A stretch of DNA of 64,000 nt from Tetrapyrgos nigripes (GCA_013368315.1 JAACJM010000007.1:1-64000); one strand, 5' to 3'; numbered from the stretch's first letter, positions 10,588-21,659 are shown. Program-made: numbers and translations. Notes: generated by a model from the letters alone, not told the origin.

Positions 10588-13022
10588 ATGCCTTCCAAAT
10601 CCAACAACAACAAGCCCTTGTTGTCGAAGAAGACCTGCACGCCCTGCCAGAAGTTGTTGACAGACACTTCTCACAGTGGTCGCATGCTCAATCCTCTCAG
10701 TCAGGAATTCTACATGCGACTCGAAGTCCTTCGTGTGTTGTATGAGCGAGCATACCACGTTCTTTGCACTCTCAAAAAGGGTGATCCCAAGGGTGAGCAC
10801 GCTGCTGCCACTGACGAGCAACTCTCTTTCATTGTGAGTTCTCTGTCTTTCTTTTCCCTCTTTACTTAGGCGGCATTGTTCATCTACTTGCGATGATCAG
10901 CGTGACCTTGATTACTCCATCCTCCACAATGTGTCAGCTTTTCCTGATTGGGTTCACCGTGTATGGGACATGGCGCTAGACTTGCTCATCATGGTCTTTC
11001 CCACTTGACGTTCCACCAAAGCCAGAGCCGCCAATATGGTTCGTGACCTGTCTTGGCTGACCGTGTCCAGTTGCAAAGCTGTGGCTGAGTTGGGCAATCC
11101 TTGGGATCCCAAGAAAGCCTTGCCAGTTCAGACCAACCTTGTGAGTCTTCTTAATCCTTCTTGTTACTATCCTTTTTGCACATTTTTACACCTTTTATTT
11201 AGATGGATATGCCTATGTACACTAGTGAGGAGGCTCCTGCTAGTACACCCGCCAGTCCGAGTACTTCAAGTGCTCAACCGCCAGTTGCTTCCGTAGCCAC
11301 CAGTTCCAGTGCACCTGCTGTAGTACTGCCAGTGGCTGACACTCCAGTACCAGTAAGTCCATCCATTTCTTTCTTCACTAATTCTTGCACTTACCGTCTG
11401 CTAGCATCGCAAAAAGGTCGTCAAGCAAGTTGAAGTGGTGCTCGCCAAACGTCCTTCCCACAAAAACAAGACTGTCTTGGTAAGTTCTTTTGTTCTGCCT
11501 TCTTGTTTCTTATCTTGTTGTCCGCTAATTGTCCCTTTGGGATTTATAGGACACCATCCCTTCAACTCCTGCTCGTCCACAAAAATGAGTTCGTTTTACT
11601 AGTCCATCTACACTGCCTGTGTCACCAGTATGTCCAGAACTGGCTTCGCCTGAAGTTATTCGGGCAAGATGAGAGATGTTTCCTCCTGTACAACCCGTAC
11701 AAGTGCTGGATCATCTTTTTATTACTAGCAACGATGATCAATTGTCCTGGGTGGGTGATCGTTCTCCTTCTAGAGGGTCTCATACTGAGGGGAGGGGACT
11801 TCCGCTCCCTTGGTTACTTGGGAAGACTTGGATGGTCTCCTTGCAAGTCTTCCTTTTTATCATTTCTTCTTTGTTCTTTTCACTTATTCTTTCTTTTTAC
11901 AGGTCATGTCTTCACGTTCTGCTAGTCCAGTAGGGAATAGTGACTTCATGGCTTCACCGCCAGTCCCTATTATAGCTAGGTGTCATACTTCTCCCACCAG
12001 GGCTGAAGTTTTGCACAATGTGGAGATTGTTCTGGCTGCTGGTGATACTGTAAGCCTCATTTTTGTTTCCTCTCTCTTTGTTCTTTTCAAATGCTTACTT
12101 GTGAGGGATCTTGCCTACTTTTCATAGGTTTCTCAACATGTCTTGGATTGGTTGGAGGAGCACCCTGAGGAATCTAACTCTTCAGATGAGTCTAGCTCTG
12201 GGTCTTCAACACCAGTTCCGCCGTCTCCTCCTGCCAGTGTGGCTCCTAGAGGCCGAGACCCCACTCCTTGAGTAAGTTTTTCTTACTTCTACTTTTTGTC
12301 TACTGGCGGTTTTCTAACCACCTGTTTCTTTCATTTTTCAGCCACTCTTGGGACATCATTCAGACTTTAATTCCTTCATCTGTCATGCCACTAGTGCTCC
12401 TGATGAGGACTTGGAGCCAATTGAGAGGCGTAGCACTTCACTGCCAATGACTCTCCCAATCTGTCATCATCGTCTTCGTAGGCTTCCTAGGCACCAATCT
12501 CCAACTCCAGAACCTGAAGCTTCACCACATCCAGGACCTTCCATTTGTGCCAGCCAATATCATCGTTGGGATCCGTCTTCTCCACGTTGTCTTTGTATTC
12601 CTTGTGCTAGTCCTGATGAACTGGTTGGCAATTTCCCTTTATGCCACCAGAACATCACCCTAAGACTGTTACCACTGGATTTCGAATACAACTGTACAGA
12701 GTCTTTTCTGGACTTGGAAGCCATTGACGACAACGAAGATCCTGACCTAGTGGCACCAGGAGACATGGATATGGATGCATTCTATGGTTTGGAGGCTCCT
12801 GAGGTGGACTGGGACTCTCTTGTAGAGGCCATGGCAAATTGGGACACTTGTCTCAATGGGGATGATTCTGTGCCTACTGCCAGAGTTGAAGCTCATGAAC
12901 TACCAGTTGCAGGTCCTGCTTCAGCTTCCTCCGAGGTGGTTGAAACTGCAGCACCAGTCAATCCTGCTCCACGTACTCGTCTATCACCAGAGGAGGTCTA
13001 TCGTAGGGAGATGGAGCACTAA
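10588..13022 (+). pseudogene. antisense gene 1 of element B, about 8 exons, unknown function
   Basis: The gene starts with MPSKSNNNKPLL. Introns that can be read with GT..AG ends are 10834-10869, 11141-11202, 11353-11404, 11480-11549, about 11856-11912, 12050-12127 and about 12272-12341. All are phase 0. The first 200 residues are helical and charged (LSQEFYMRLEVLRVLYERAY, then LDYSILHNVSAFPDW). The middle is serine/proline/threonine-rich, and the C-terminal 225 residues are acidic and proline-rich, ending REMEH. No known domain is recognised. One apparent 1-base deletion near 10898 and four TGA codons in CGA-like contexts (about 11008, 11586, 11668, 12269) break it. It lies antisense to the retroelement, between pol and the 3' LTR. 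Confidence 0.7.
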
Positions 13023-13859
13023 CACCTTCATCCTGTAACTATCCACATTGACTCTCCTCCTGAAGACTTTAGCTACTTGGATGTCCCCTACGAATCCTTT
13101 GTCTTGGTCAGGAGATAGCCTTCCATTTTTCCTCAATACGTTTGTCCACCCTCTTCGACCTTCAACAAACTGCCGACTAACAGTTCTCTTTCTTATACCA
13201 GTATTACAACTAGGGCTTTATTCAAGAGATATGGTCTTGGTCCAGCACCTCCAATCTGTCGTTGCCAGTATCCTGTGCAACTTGCAGATGACAGCCAGGA
13301 TACTTGGGATGATAAGAGAGGTACCCGCAGGCCAACCCATCCTTCTGATCCCACTGGCTACAGTAGATGTAGATATCTTGGACCCTTTCCTTTCTCTTTT
13401 GCTCCTTCTTTATTTAAAGCTACTCATAGATCCATACAACGTGCATTTGATAGCAAACGTAGCCGTTGTAGTCATAAAAAGTAGACTTGTACATATGTAC
13501 TTTTCCTCCCACTAGTTCTTATAGCGGTAGAATACTCATGTCTTTGAATATACCCTACTTTCTTGGTACGCGTTCTGGCACTAGATTCTTAAGAAGACTT
13601 GAAAGACTTTGTACAACACCTTTGAAAGCCATGTCTGTTTGTCAACTGCTAGAAGCCATTGGTACATACTTTTGCTCCACTGAGTGTCTATCTTTCAACT
13701 GCCAATTTGAAGTTTAGCTTCAAATTCAGAGCTACATGGTTTCTGCTTTCTGATTTGAGACCACTAGTTTCTTCTACTTGTTTATGACATATTGAAGTTC
13801 CTCCACATATTTGAAATTCCTAGTTTCTAGAGGTTTCGTAGGGCATAGGGTACGCACCT
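13023..13859. other. spacer between antisense genes 1 and 2
   Basis: Short open frames are present, but none can be joined to either neighbour or shows a domain. The spacer contains several GCCAGT/ACTAGT words and ends at the second polypurine-like block. Confidence 0.4.
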
Positions 13860-13896
13860 TCTCCCCCCAACTAAAAATTTCATCATCCTGATGAAA
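13860..13896 (-). promoter_or_regulatory. second polypurine-tract/hairpin block in element B
   Basis: TCTCCCCCCAACTAAAAAT repeats, almost letter for letter, the sequence at 10014-10030. It is again followed by a perfect hairpin, here TTTCATCA / TGATGAAA with a 3-nt loop. The stem sequences of the two copies differ while the fold is kept. It could act as a central polypurine tract, or as a 5' element of the antisense genes. Both copies lie upstream of a + strand gene. Confidence 0.55.
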
Positions 13897-13941
13897 CTGT
13901 ATCATCAGGTACCTTCACAGTAGGACTGCCAGAATTTCAAG

Positions 13942-13949
13942 TATAAAAG
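13942..13949 (+). promoter_or_regulatory. TATA box of antisense gene 2
   Basis: TATAAAAG lies 71 bp upstream of the ATG at 14020. The spacing is suitable for a transcript start in the pyrimidine-rich stretch between them. Confidence 0.55.
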
Positions 13950-14019
13950 ACCTAAGGATTTCACTGTTCTTAAACCAGAACAAAACCTTTCATTTGGTCT
14001 TTTCACTATCTCTTACTCT

Positions 14020-15367
14020 ATGTCTGCCGCCACTCCTACATCTACCTTCGATGCTGACACCTGGATGGCTAAAGTATCTGAGGCTCATGACAACACTGCT
14101 GCTGTAGGTGGCATGAAGAACCCAGGGGCCTTAATGGTCACTGCTCTTCAGTCCTATGGCGACACTTTGGTTCATACTGGCACTCTTAGTCTAAGTGAAT
14201 TTCACTAACTAGTGGTTTCTCCTAGTCCAACCATTTCGACATCAAGGAGTTCTGCAAGAACAATTCCTGTGTTAGCGCCTACTTGCATCATGCTGAAAGC
14301 ATCAAAACATATGTCGACCAGTACCAGATTGACAAGAACAAGCTGCACTGCCTTGACAAGATTACCAACTTTGCCGATGCCCTTCTAAAGGCGTGTCAAG
14401 GCAGTCGTCCTCCTGTTGAACCAGGTATGATTCGTATTGGCAAGGGCAAGTGTAAGGTTCGTCGATTGACCGCTAGTACTTCTCATTATGTTTACTCATT
14501 CGACCTTCTTAGCGCATCATTTCTGCTCCCATTGTTGAAGACAGTGAGTCAGAGGTCGAGATTGTCACTGAGCCCACGGACGATGTTGTGGTATGTTTTC
14601 CTGCTAGCTTTAACCTTCTGAGTTTTTACCTACTAATGCTTACTTTACCGCCAGATGAAAGAAGCTGGGCTTGCTGCTTCAGCTCACGCTCCAAGCCAGA
14701 CTCCTAAGAGCTTGAAAGATTTCCCCAAAATCGCCAATTCGTGTCAGAAGACTCCTGCCAGTGTTACTGGTTGTTCTCGTGGCGTCATCACTTGTGCCAC
14801 CACTGTATGTCTTCATTATTCCTTGGTCGAGGGCATAGATACCTCATCTAGAGAGTACCTCAAAGCTGACTACTATCTTCATAAGACAGAGGCTAACCGC
14901 CAGGAAGAAGTTGCTCATAGCAAGAAGATGCGAACCTTTACTGGTTCAGTGAACAACTTCAACCCACCTACTGAGGGTAAGTTCACATTCCTTCCATTTT
15001 CCTTCTAACTTTTTACTGACTTTATTACACAGAACCCATCGAGACACCAGAGGATCTGTTGCACAAGACCAACATTGGGACCTTCCTGGAATACCAGAAA
15101 CTTCCTGAAGAGTCTCTCAACATGCTTCAGAACTTCCTTTGCAATGAGCTGCTTTCTGTGGGTCACCAGATGCATTTCGTTGCTAGCCACTATCGTGGTG
15201 CCTACAACAATCTCGTGTCCGTGATCAATGCCAAATTGGCACATACTGAACTCGAGGAGAAAGATGCTACTGCCAAAGAGGCCCTTAATGGCTTGTCTCC
15301 TAATGGTAAAAACAGATCCGGCTCTGTTATTCCAGTCAAGACCTTAGCATCCTCTTCTGCTAATTAG
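14020..15367 (+). pseudogene. antisense gene 2 of element B, about 5-6 exons, unknown function
   Basis: The start is MSAATPTSTFDADTWMAKV. Readable introns include a short one ending at about 14226, about 14453-14513, about 14591-14654 (GTATGT..CCAG) and 14985-15033 (GTAAGT..CACAG). The protein has a helical N-terminal half (FDIKEFCKNNSCVSAYLHHA), an acidic patch (EDSESEVEIVTEP), a cysteine-bearing middle, and a helical end (LPEESLNMLQNFLCNELL) finishing ASSSAN. The last exons read cleanly with no stop. The first intron junction is off by one base, so it may be slightly damaged. No domain is recognised. A TATA box is present. It lies antisense to the host retroelement. Confidence 0.65.
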
Positions 15368-15524
15368 TACTAAATTTGTATGTTGATTGTACGTAGACAG
15401 TTGAACTGTTCTTGTAGACTTGTCTACATTCCTTAGTACTTATGCAATTTTAAAAGTCATCATTTGTGTTCATACCATCTTTCGTCTACCAGCCCATTTG
15501 TTTCTTAGTGGTGCGGAGTTAACT

Positions 15525-16031
15525 GCCAAAACACAGGTCTGACTTTATTAGATCTGAGATCTCATGCTTTACTTCTGAAGGCTTTAAAAGATTTGGGTTT
15601 TTGTAGCTCTTATTACTCTTTTCATTCTGTCAAAGGTGTTATGGCCTGCTGCGTGTACTGCACCCTTGACCATTGGTCTCATTTTCTCCTTTGTCCTTCT
15701 TACCGTAAAGAGGTCAAGATTAAGGGATGGTCTCATAATCTGGCGTTGAAATGAACTCTCAGTGATACTGTCTTATATGTTGAGCATCACCCTTGGTTCA
15801 AATACGACATTCGATTGGCAGCTAGGACAACTCATAGTCGCAAAGTGATGAAGTCTATGAGCCACTTGTAAGTTTATTCGTTTTCTTTCTGGCGTCGTAC
15901 ACTGCTTCACCCTTTTTGGCTTATGCAGTCCTCGCACCAAAAACTTCACTTCCAGAGAGTCCGAGTACTTGTTCTTTTTGGATACGCCCTGGACTCCAAA
16001 CCTGCTGCCTGGATATTCAGTTAGCCAGTAA
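15525..16031 (+). pseudogene. antisense gene 3 of element B, partial
   Basis: The open frame LDLRSHALLLKALKDLGF continues through a cysteine cluster (MACCVYCTLDHWSHFLLC) to MKSMSH. A GTAAGT..GCAG intron follows (about 15869-15928). The second exon starts FPRTKNFTSRESEYLFF and ends SVSQ with TAA at 16029. One internal TGA lies near 15752. No initiating ATG can be assigned. The Cys/His spacing could bind zinc, but that is inference. The coherent reading across a spliced intron argues for a real ancestral gene, the third on this strand. Confidence 0.45.
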
Positions 16032-16346
16032 GCACTTGGTTATTTTCCATCACTCATACATTGCTAAGTTTTGCCGCTAGAGGCACTCGTCATACCTAAA
16101 TCCTACTCTCTTGTCGACACATAAGTTTTTATGCTAGTTCATTACGACCTTGTACTGACCACTAGCCTTCTCTAGTAGTAGTACCTTTGTTAACTAGATA
16201 TGAAATGAAGAGTAACCGCTAGTTTGTTAACCATATGTGTTTACTGCATTAAGCTTATCTGCTCCACTGATTTGATCTGTTGTCATGTTCTAGTTTTGGC
16301 GGTAAGCTGCCAGTATATGGGTACGGATCTATGTTGTAGAACATAG

Positions 16347-16434
16347 GCAAGTTTGGTGTAGTGGTAACACTGTGGAGATAATTGGATTTAATCCTTTACC
16401 CCCGCTGTCCTTGGTTCAAATCCTCAAACTTGTG
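16347..16434 (+). ncRNA. tRNA-like sequence with boxes A and B
   Basis: GCAAGTT pairs fully with AACTTGT (one G-T) as a 7-bp acceptor stem. GTGT/ACAC forms the D stem around AGTGGTA. Box A TGGTGTAGTGG and box B GGTTCAAATCC fit Pol III internal promoters. At 88 nt it would need an intron of about 15-17 nt. The T stem pairs only partly, and no anticodon loop with U33 can be assigned. It is therefore a decayed or intron-bearing tRNA, or a tRNA-derived SINE head, and not a confident functional tRNA. Confidence 0.5.
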
Positions 16435-16528
16435 TCCTCCTCCTTTTCATGGTGTCGGTAACGTTTCGTATGTATACAAGTCAATTGCTTGTGTTCAACA
16501 AACACTACCCACTGTGGAAAGGGGGAGA

Positions 16529-16539
16529 TTTTTTTTTTT
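16529..16539 (+). terminator. T11 run, possible Pol III terminator
   Basis: Eleven consecutive T residues lie 95 bp downstream of the tRNA-like sequence, a standard Pol III termination signal. This gives a potential transcript of about 190 nt. It ends about 20 bp from the 3' end of B integrase on the opposite strand. Confidence 0.4.
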
Positions 16540-16559
16540 CTTCTCACTTTCTCTTTACT

Positions 16560-17117
16560 TTAGATCTGGTGCAAGGACTGCCAGTCTCCCAGATCTCCTT
16601 CGTCTTCTGTACCACTGATCTCAACTAACTCATTGTTAGAATCGTATTGCAGAGTTCTCAAGTTAGGCATGAAATCAAAGATGTAGTCCTTGCTGGGTGT
16701 CCATGACTCTTCTGGCACTTCTTCATTGTCCATCATTTTTCGGAGCTGTTCAGCATCCAAATCAATAAGTTCATGAATGTTAGGGGGTAGTTCAATGGGT
16801 TCATATCTCGCCTGATGAGGTAGGACTCTGAACACTGCCACTTTTTCTCGTAGCACCGTTCCATCCATTTCCACCATTATGTAGGCTCCACCTCTGGTAC
16901 ATCTAATAACAATCATAGGCCCTAAGTACCTAGGGTACATCTTTTTGTCTAGACTTTTCTCTATATGAGTGTTACAGACTTGAACTAGCGTTCCTGGTTT
17001 AAAGTCCCAATTCTTGATCACACTTCTATACTTCTTTTTGAAGCGTTTCAGCTCCGCTCTTTTCTGTTCATTTACTCTTCTAATCATGTCTTCTACATGA
17101 ATATGGTGTTTTGCCAA
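16560..17117 (-). pseudogene. integrase C-terminal region of element B
   Basis: The region carries a basic helical segment (RRVNEQKRAELKRFKKK), then an SH3-like GPMIVIRCTRGGAYIMVEMDG core typical of gypsy integrase C-termini. An acidic tail of about 90 residues ends SLHQI. It is separated from the catalytic integrase ORF by a short gap with a frame change near 17120-17170. No chromodomain is seen, unlike element C. It probably contributes to DNA binding and target choice. Confidence 0.75.
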
Positions 17118-17174
17118 CGCTTGGGCTCTAACCCACCAATTCTTCTGTAGTGAGAATCCTGTCCAGTAGTTTAA

Positions 17175-18392
17175 CTAACCAAGTAGACTTGACAATGTCG
17201 ACCCTAATGCTATGAAATACGGCGAACAGCCTAAGCCCTTTCTGGGTGTAACTCTATCAGCCAATAGAACTGGTTTCAAGAACCAAAACCATTTAGATAG
17301 GTCACTGCCAGTTGCTTTAACTAGCGCTTGCCTTATGTCAAGGTGAGCCTGTTCGATTATGCCATTAGCTTGAGAATTGTATGCAGAGATAGTAATACCT
17401 CTAATGCCATACTTATCTTCTAGCCATTGAAGTATTGCCTTCATCTGAGGAGTGTTGTCTGTAACAACTTCTTCAGGGACTCCCCATCTGCATATAATAT
17501 CTTCAAAGAACCATTCAGCTATGGCTCTGGCAGTATCATGCTTTAGCGCACGTCCTTCTGACCATCTTGATAAGGCACAATGACAACCATTGCTGGCTGG
17601 AGATACTTTAAAGACGTCTACATGTACTTTCTGGAATAAGAATGGCATATGCGTTAAAGTTGGCAGTATCTTTGGTAGTCTCAACTGGTGGGCTTGACAT
17701 TCCACACAAGTCAACATGAACCATTGAACATCCCTTTCCATGTCTGGCCACCAAAAACACTTAGCTATTATAGCTTCAGTCGCATAGACCCCTTTATGGC
17801 CTAGGTGATCATGTGCTAAATGCATCATGAACATCCTCCTTTCCTTTGGTACATACAGAAGGTGTTGACTGTGCATTTCTGCATTTTTACGATACAACCT
17901 GCCTTCTCCATCTATAAAGAACTGCTTAGCCTTCTTTATAATTTTCCTCTTTCTTTTAGCGGTCAGCTTTCTCAGACTTGCTTCTGGCGGTTCATTCAAG
18001 TATTCTTTTACTAGCAGTATCATAGAATCCAAATCTTTAGCTTCTATAGATCTATGATTCTCACAATAAGGATGACTTTCTGTCCACTCAGCACTATCTG
18101 GCAGTGCTACAAAGACTTGTGAAATTTGACTATAAACCATTTTGGCGGTCTCACTTTCAATCATCATAACTCCTACAGATTCTGCCAGTCTTTGTCTAAC
18201 TTTTGTTAACACTCTTTCTTTGTCTAGAACTTCTTGTATATCATCTTGGAGATCTTCTATCCCTATGGCCACACTATTCAAGTAGCCACCCCTATGGTCA
18301 ATAAGGTGTTTGAAATCCTCAAAGTCTAGCGGCACTTCTGTCTTGTCTGGACCCATTCTAAAACGCAAAGGTACTCCATTGTCCTCATCCAT
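17175..18392 (-). CDS. integrase of element B (zinc-binding and catalytic domains)
   Basis: This 405-codon open frame has an HHCC zinc domain (HDHLGHKG...CVEC) near residues 190-235. The catalytic core has aspartates in HVDVFKVSP and VTDNTPQ and glutamate in GIIEQAH, the DDE triad. The usual NGP after TDN is TPQ here. The upstream 150 residues form a linker after RNase H. It would insert the cDNA, apparently making 4-bp duplications. A start codon is probably not used, since it should be part of the Pol polyprotein. Confidence 0.85.
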   Translation of the reverse strand: MDEDNGVPLRFRMGPDKTEVPLDFEDFKHLIDHRGGYLNSVAIGIEDLQDDIQEVLDKERVLTKVRQRLAESVGVMMIESETAKMVYSQISQVFVALPDSAEWTESHPYCENHRSIEAKDLDSMILLVKEYLNEPPEASLRKLTAKRKRKIIKKAKQFFIDGEGRLYRKNAEMHSQHLLYVPKERRMFMMHLAHDHLGHKGVYATEAIIAKCFWWPDMERDVQWFMLTCVECQAHQLRLPKILPTLTHMPFLFQKVHVDVFKVSPASNGCHCALSRWSEGRALKHDTARAIAEWFFEDIICRWGVPEEVVTDNTPQMKAILQWLEDKYGIRGITISAYNSQANGIIEQAHLDIRQALVKATGSDLSKWFWFLKPVLLADRVTPRKGLGCSPYFIALGSTLSSLLG

Positions 18393-18419
18393 TTCATCTT
18401 CTTTGACTTTTGGTTGGGC

Positions 18420-19723
18420 TCAGTGTATTTCTGAACATTCTGAAGAAGGTCTCCTTGACAAACCATCCGCTAGTATATGAGTTTTCCCTTTCACATGTAC
18501 AAGTTCAAACTGGTATTTTCTTATATCTTTGATCCAGCAATTGATAGTCGCATTTGGACCTAAACTTGGATTATCCAGCATCCCTTTTATGTAACTGGTG
18601 TCCGTGAAGACAGTAAGATCCCTACAACCATAAGTATAATAGAAAGAGTCTTCTAGCACTAGTTTAAGGCTGTATAGCTCTCTCTTTGGTTGTGAGAATC
18701 GTGCTTCCCAATCATTTAGACACACAGATCCAAAGTAGAGATAATTCTTCTTCTTAGGATCCAGCTCATCTTCTTGAAAGAGATAGGATGTATCTACCGA
18801 TAGGCAAATTCCTTTTGCATGATCATACTTAACAGCTTTTAGTGGTGCTATTGTAATTGCCACTTTGACTTTGTCAAATGCAGTCTGTTCTACATTAGTC
18901 CACTGCCAAGGCACGTTTTTAGTAAGATTGTACAAAGGTCCAGCAATCTCCGCATAATCCTTCACATATACTCTCAAGATCCCAGCTGTGCCCAGGAAAC
19001 TTCTAAGTTCAGATAGATCCTTAGGTTCTGGCCACTGCCTAATCAATTCTACTGTTTTCTCGTCAGGTTCTCGACCTTCATAAGTACACTTTTGGCCCAC
19101 TATTGTCACTTCAGGGTTGCAAATAAATGTTTTCTTTCCTGAGAAAGTGCCGCTAGCATACTTCATTCTCTGAACTATTCTGTTCACATTTTGAAGGTGT
19201 TCCCAAACAAAAACGCATATGCCTGGATTTTCAGGAATAGTCTCATAACCACCATCAGCCGTTTCATATCGTGATGCAGGTCCTTTTAGCAGTACATTAT
19301 CTATGTATGGAATAGTGACTTGTGGCATTTCTTCCTTCAAAATATAAGTGACATCATCATGAAAAATGGGCACTGAGTTAGTCCAACCCATAGGTAGTTT
19401 TACTAACCTATGTAGACCAAAAGGTGTTTGGAAGACTCGTCTATGTATCCATGGTTGTACCCAACAAAGATATCTAGCGTCCCCAGGCAAGCTTTACCCA
19501 TAAATTCTCTGGCAATGTCAGCAGTTGCTGGCGGTACTCCAGAATGTTGAATTGTCACTTTATTTAGAGGTTCAAGACTATGCACAATCCTGACTCTGCC
19601 ATCTTTCTTGAGTACACAAAACCATTTGCCTCTATAGCTTCCATTACACGGCTCGTAAGTGCCTACTGCTATCTTTTCTTTTATAAGCTCACAGATTTCC
19701 TCATACTTCCCTTTTCCACCCAA
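18420..19723 (-). pseudogene. reverse transcriptase-RNase H of element B
   Basis: Two overlapping frames (19403-19723 and 18420-19490) together give the RT fingers (YRGKWFCVLKKDGRVRIVHS), palm, FQTPFGLHRLVKLPMGW, and the active site YIDN near 19300 where gypsy RTs have YIDD. The connection and RNase H follow (SVDTSYL, VFTDTSYIKG, HILADGLSRRP). The frame break at about 19450 and the D to N change at the second catalytic aspartate would abolish polymerase activity of this copy. Confidence 0.85.
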
Positions 19724-20310
19724 GGAATGTGTGGGGTCACCACTAGTTTAATCAGTGGGAAGAATTCAACTTTGAAGTTCCCAGCCTCTTCTGTTTTCCA
19801 CGCGAAACCAGGTTCTTGCAACTTCATTAGCATGTGCAACAGTTTCCTTTCTTTTGGCAAAAGAAAACCTTCAGGATGGTTTTGATCAATTATTTCCTTC
19901 CTTTCTTGAGTGTAGCGTTCGCCAGGAGTGAATTCTGGCAGGTTAGTAGGTAACTCAGGCATGTCCTTTAACAGATCACCAGTTATGATCCTAGTAATCC
20001 TGAATTCTGGCAGTAACTCTGTTTTAACTGGTTTTACTTTATTTGCTACTGACTTGTATTTACCAAACACACTTTCTGTTTCTTCACCCTGATCACCACT
20101 AGTTTGTGCTCCCTCTGGATCGCAGTTCAGAGACGATGCTTGAGCTGTGAACATATTGGTGTTAACCACTGTAGGGTTTTTAGAATGTTTTTGAGCTTTA
20201 TACTGTTGTAGTAATTGGCTCGCCTTCTTATCTTTCTCTTTAATCCCATTGTAAGAAGCAAACACATATGCTTCACTAATTTCATCTTTAGTGAAACCTC
20301 TGTCTCTCAC
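19681..20310 (-). pseudogene. element B pol segment between protease and RT
   Basis: The 209-codon frame contains AYVFASYNGIKEKDKKASQLL and LPEFTPGERYTQERKEIID, the entry block seen just before RT fingers in this gypsy lineage. It overlaps the RT frame by 43 bp in another frame, a probable decay frameshift. No catalytic residues lie here. Confidence 0.6.
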
Positions 20311-20609
20311 TACAGTGAATCCGCTAATTACGATTTCGTCCTTATCGTTTATTTCAAAGGAAAGGGCTACCTCTCCCTGTAATTCTAACAGTTCATCAAG
20401 GACCCTTGAAAATTTGTAGCTTCAGGGTTCGCTTCCTTGTTTTCTTCTCCATGTTTTTCATCCTTTACACCTTCATCTTCTTCAGCAGATATGGGGACTT
20501 CATTACTCATGTCCTTATCTACAAACCGCTTTGCTGGAGGAGGCAAAACACCTGGTCTCTGTCCTCTAGCATATGTTGGAATTGTACATCTCTGGCCTGA
20601 GTTAGGATC

Positions 20610-21073
20610 TCAGAGTGTAATGAACTGATTCCCATTTTTGGTATTGTTCACTGCCGTTTCACACAATACATTGAATGGTCTTCCTATGAGCACTTGATAC
20701 AGACACTCGTCCATGATATGTACTTGTAAATAGACCTTTATGTCACCAAACTTGAAAGGCACATTCCTAGCTAATCCTCTAGTAGGGGTGATAGTGCCAT
20801 TCACACTTTCCATATGAACAACTAAGTCTGGATCCCAGGCTAGTTGTAAACCAGCTGCTATGCTAGTATTCATCAACACTATCTGTGATCCGTTAGCTGA
20901 CCAGATCCATTGATAACAGGATAAGTGACTCTGAGTTCATCTGATGGTCTAGCTGCTATAACAATCTTCTTGTCTCTTTCCTCTGGTCTGTGTTTCAAGA
21001 ATTGTTCCACTGAGTCTCTATGTACAATCAAATTTGGCAGTAATCTGCCTCTACCTTGAACAAAGATGTCCAT
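20610..21073 (-). pseudogene. element B protease-like region
   Basis: Two adjoining frames (20879-21073 and 20610-20879) hold NTSIAAGLQLAWDPDL, FKFGDIKVYLQVHIMDECLYQVLIGRPFNVL. The VLIGRPF block is the C-terminal ILG-like motif of retroviral-type proteases. The catalytic D-S/T-G motif should fall near the break at about 20880 (LMNTSIAAG) and looks degraded. The frame change by a stop near 20880 indicates decay. Confidence 0.55.
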
Positions 21074-21182
21074 TGCAGGCTGCTCTAGATCTTCTAAGGT
21101 GAAATATACTTCCTCCTCTTCAGACTCTAAATTTCCTCCTACAACCGCTTGTTTATGGGTTTGAACAGGCCTTCACTGTACT

Positions 21183-21659
21183 CTAGGTTTCACATTCAAG
21201 ATGTTCATCCTTCTTTTCAACAGTCTTTTCACTGCTGGGGCAATCACCACTACTTCCATTGTTTGTAAGGAAATTTCTCCTCGCATAATCTTGTCCACCA
21301 CTCTCTTCAACACCAGTTAACAACATTGGTTCCCTAGAGTCCACTACACCTTCTAAGAAAGGGTGCATCTTTTGTTTCTCCTTGGGAGGTACTCTGGCAG
21401 TTGTAGACTTTTCGACAGGTTTTGGCATTTCAGATATGTTGGGACCAGCCAACTTTTCTTGATTAACGGGTATATTCCTGTCAAATGGTCTACTGCCAGT
21501 TGTACTTTTATTGGCGATACTTTCTTCCATGCTCGAACTCTTTTCTGGTGGTAAATCTGCTGTTTCTGAGCCTTCATCATTTCTTTTCTGAGGAGGGACA
21601 TAAGTTCCATTCTTTCCTCCTTGTTTCAGAATTGTAGGTACTGTAGATACCTCTACCAC
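21183..21659 (-). pseudogene. element B gag-pol linker ORF
   Basis: This is 158 codons rich in Pro, Lys, Glu and Thr (NGTYVPPQKRNDEGSETADLPPEKSS) with no domain. It lies between gag and protease in the expected order. It may be a spacer of the polyprotein. Breaks on both sides are consistent with frame decay. Confidence 0.5.

Noticed and set aside
10588..15367. Host genes unrelated to element B
   Set aside because: They sit between the B integrase and the B polypurine tract/LTR, share the ACYRCYAGT words, and no insertion boundary is visible. Cargo is more likely, though not proven.
16347..16434. Functional tRNA gene
   Set aside because: The T stem pairs poorly and no anticodon loop with U33 can be placed, so I keep it only as tRNA-like.
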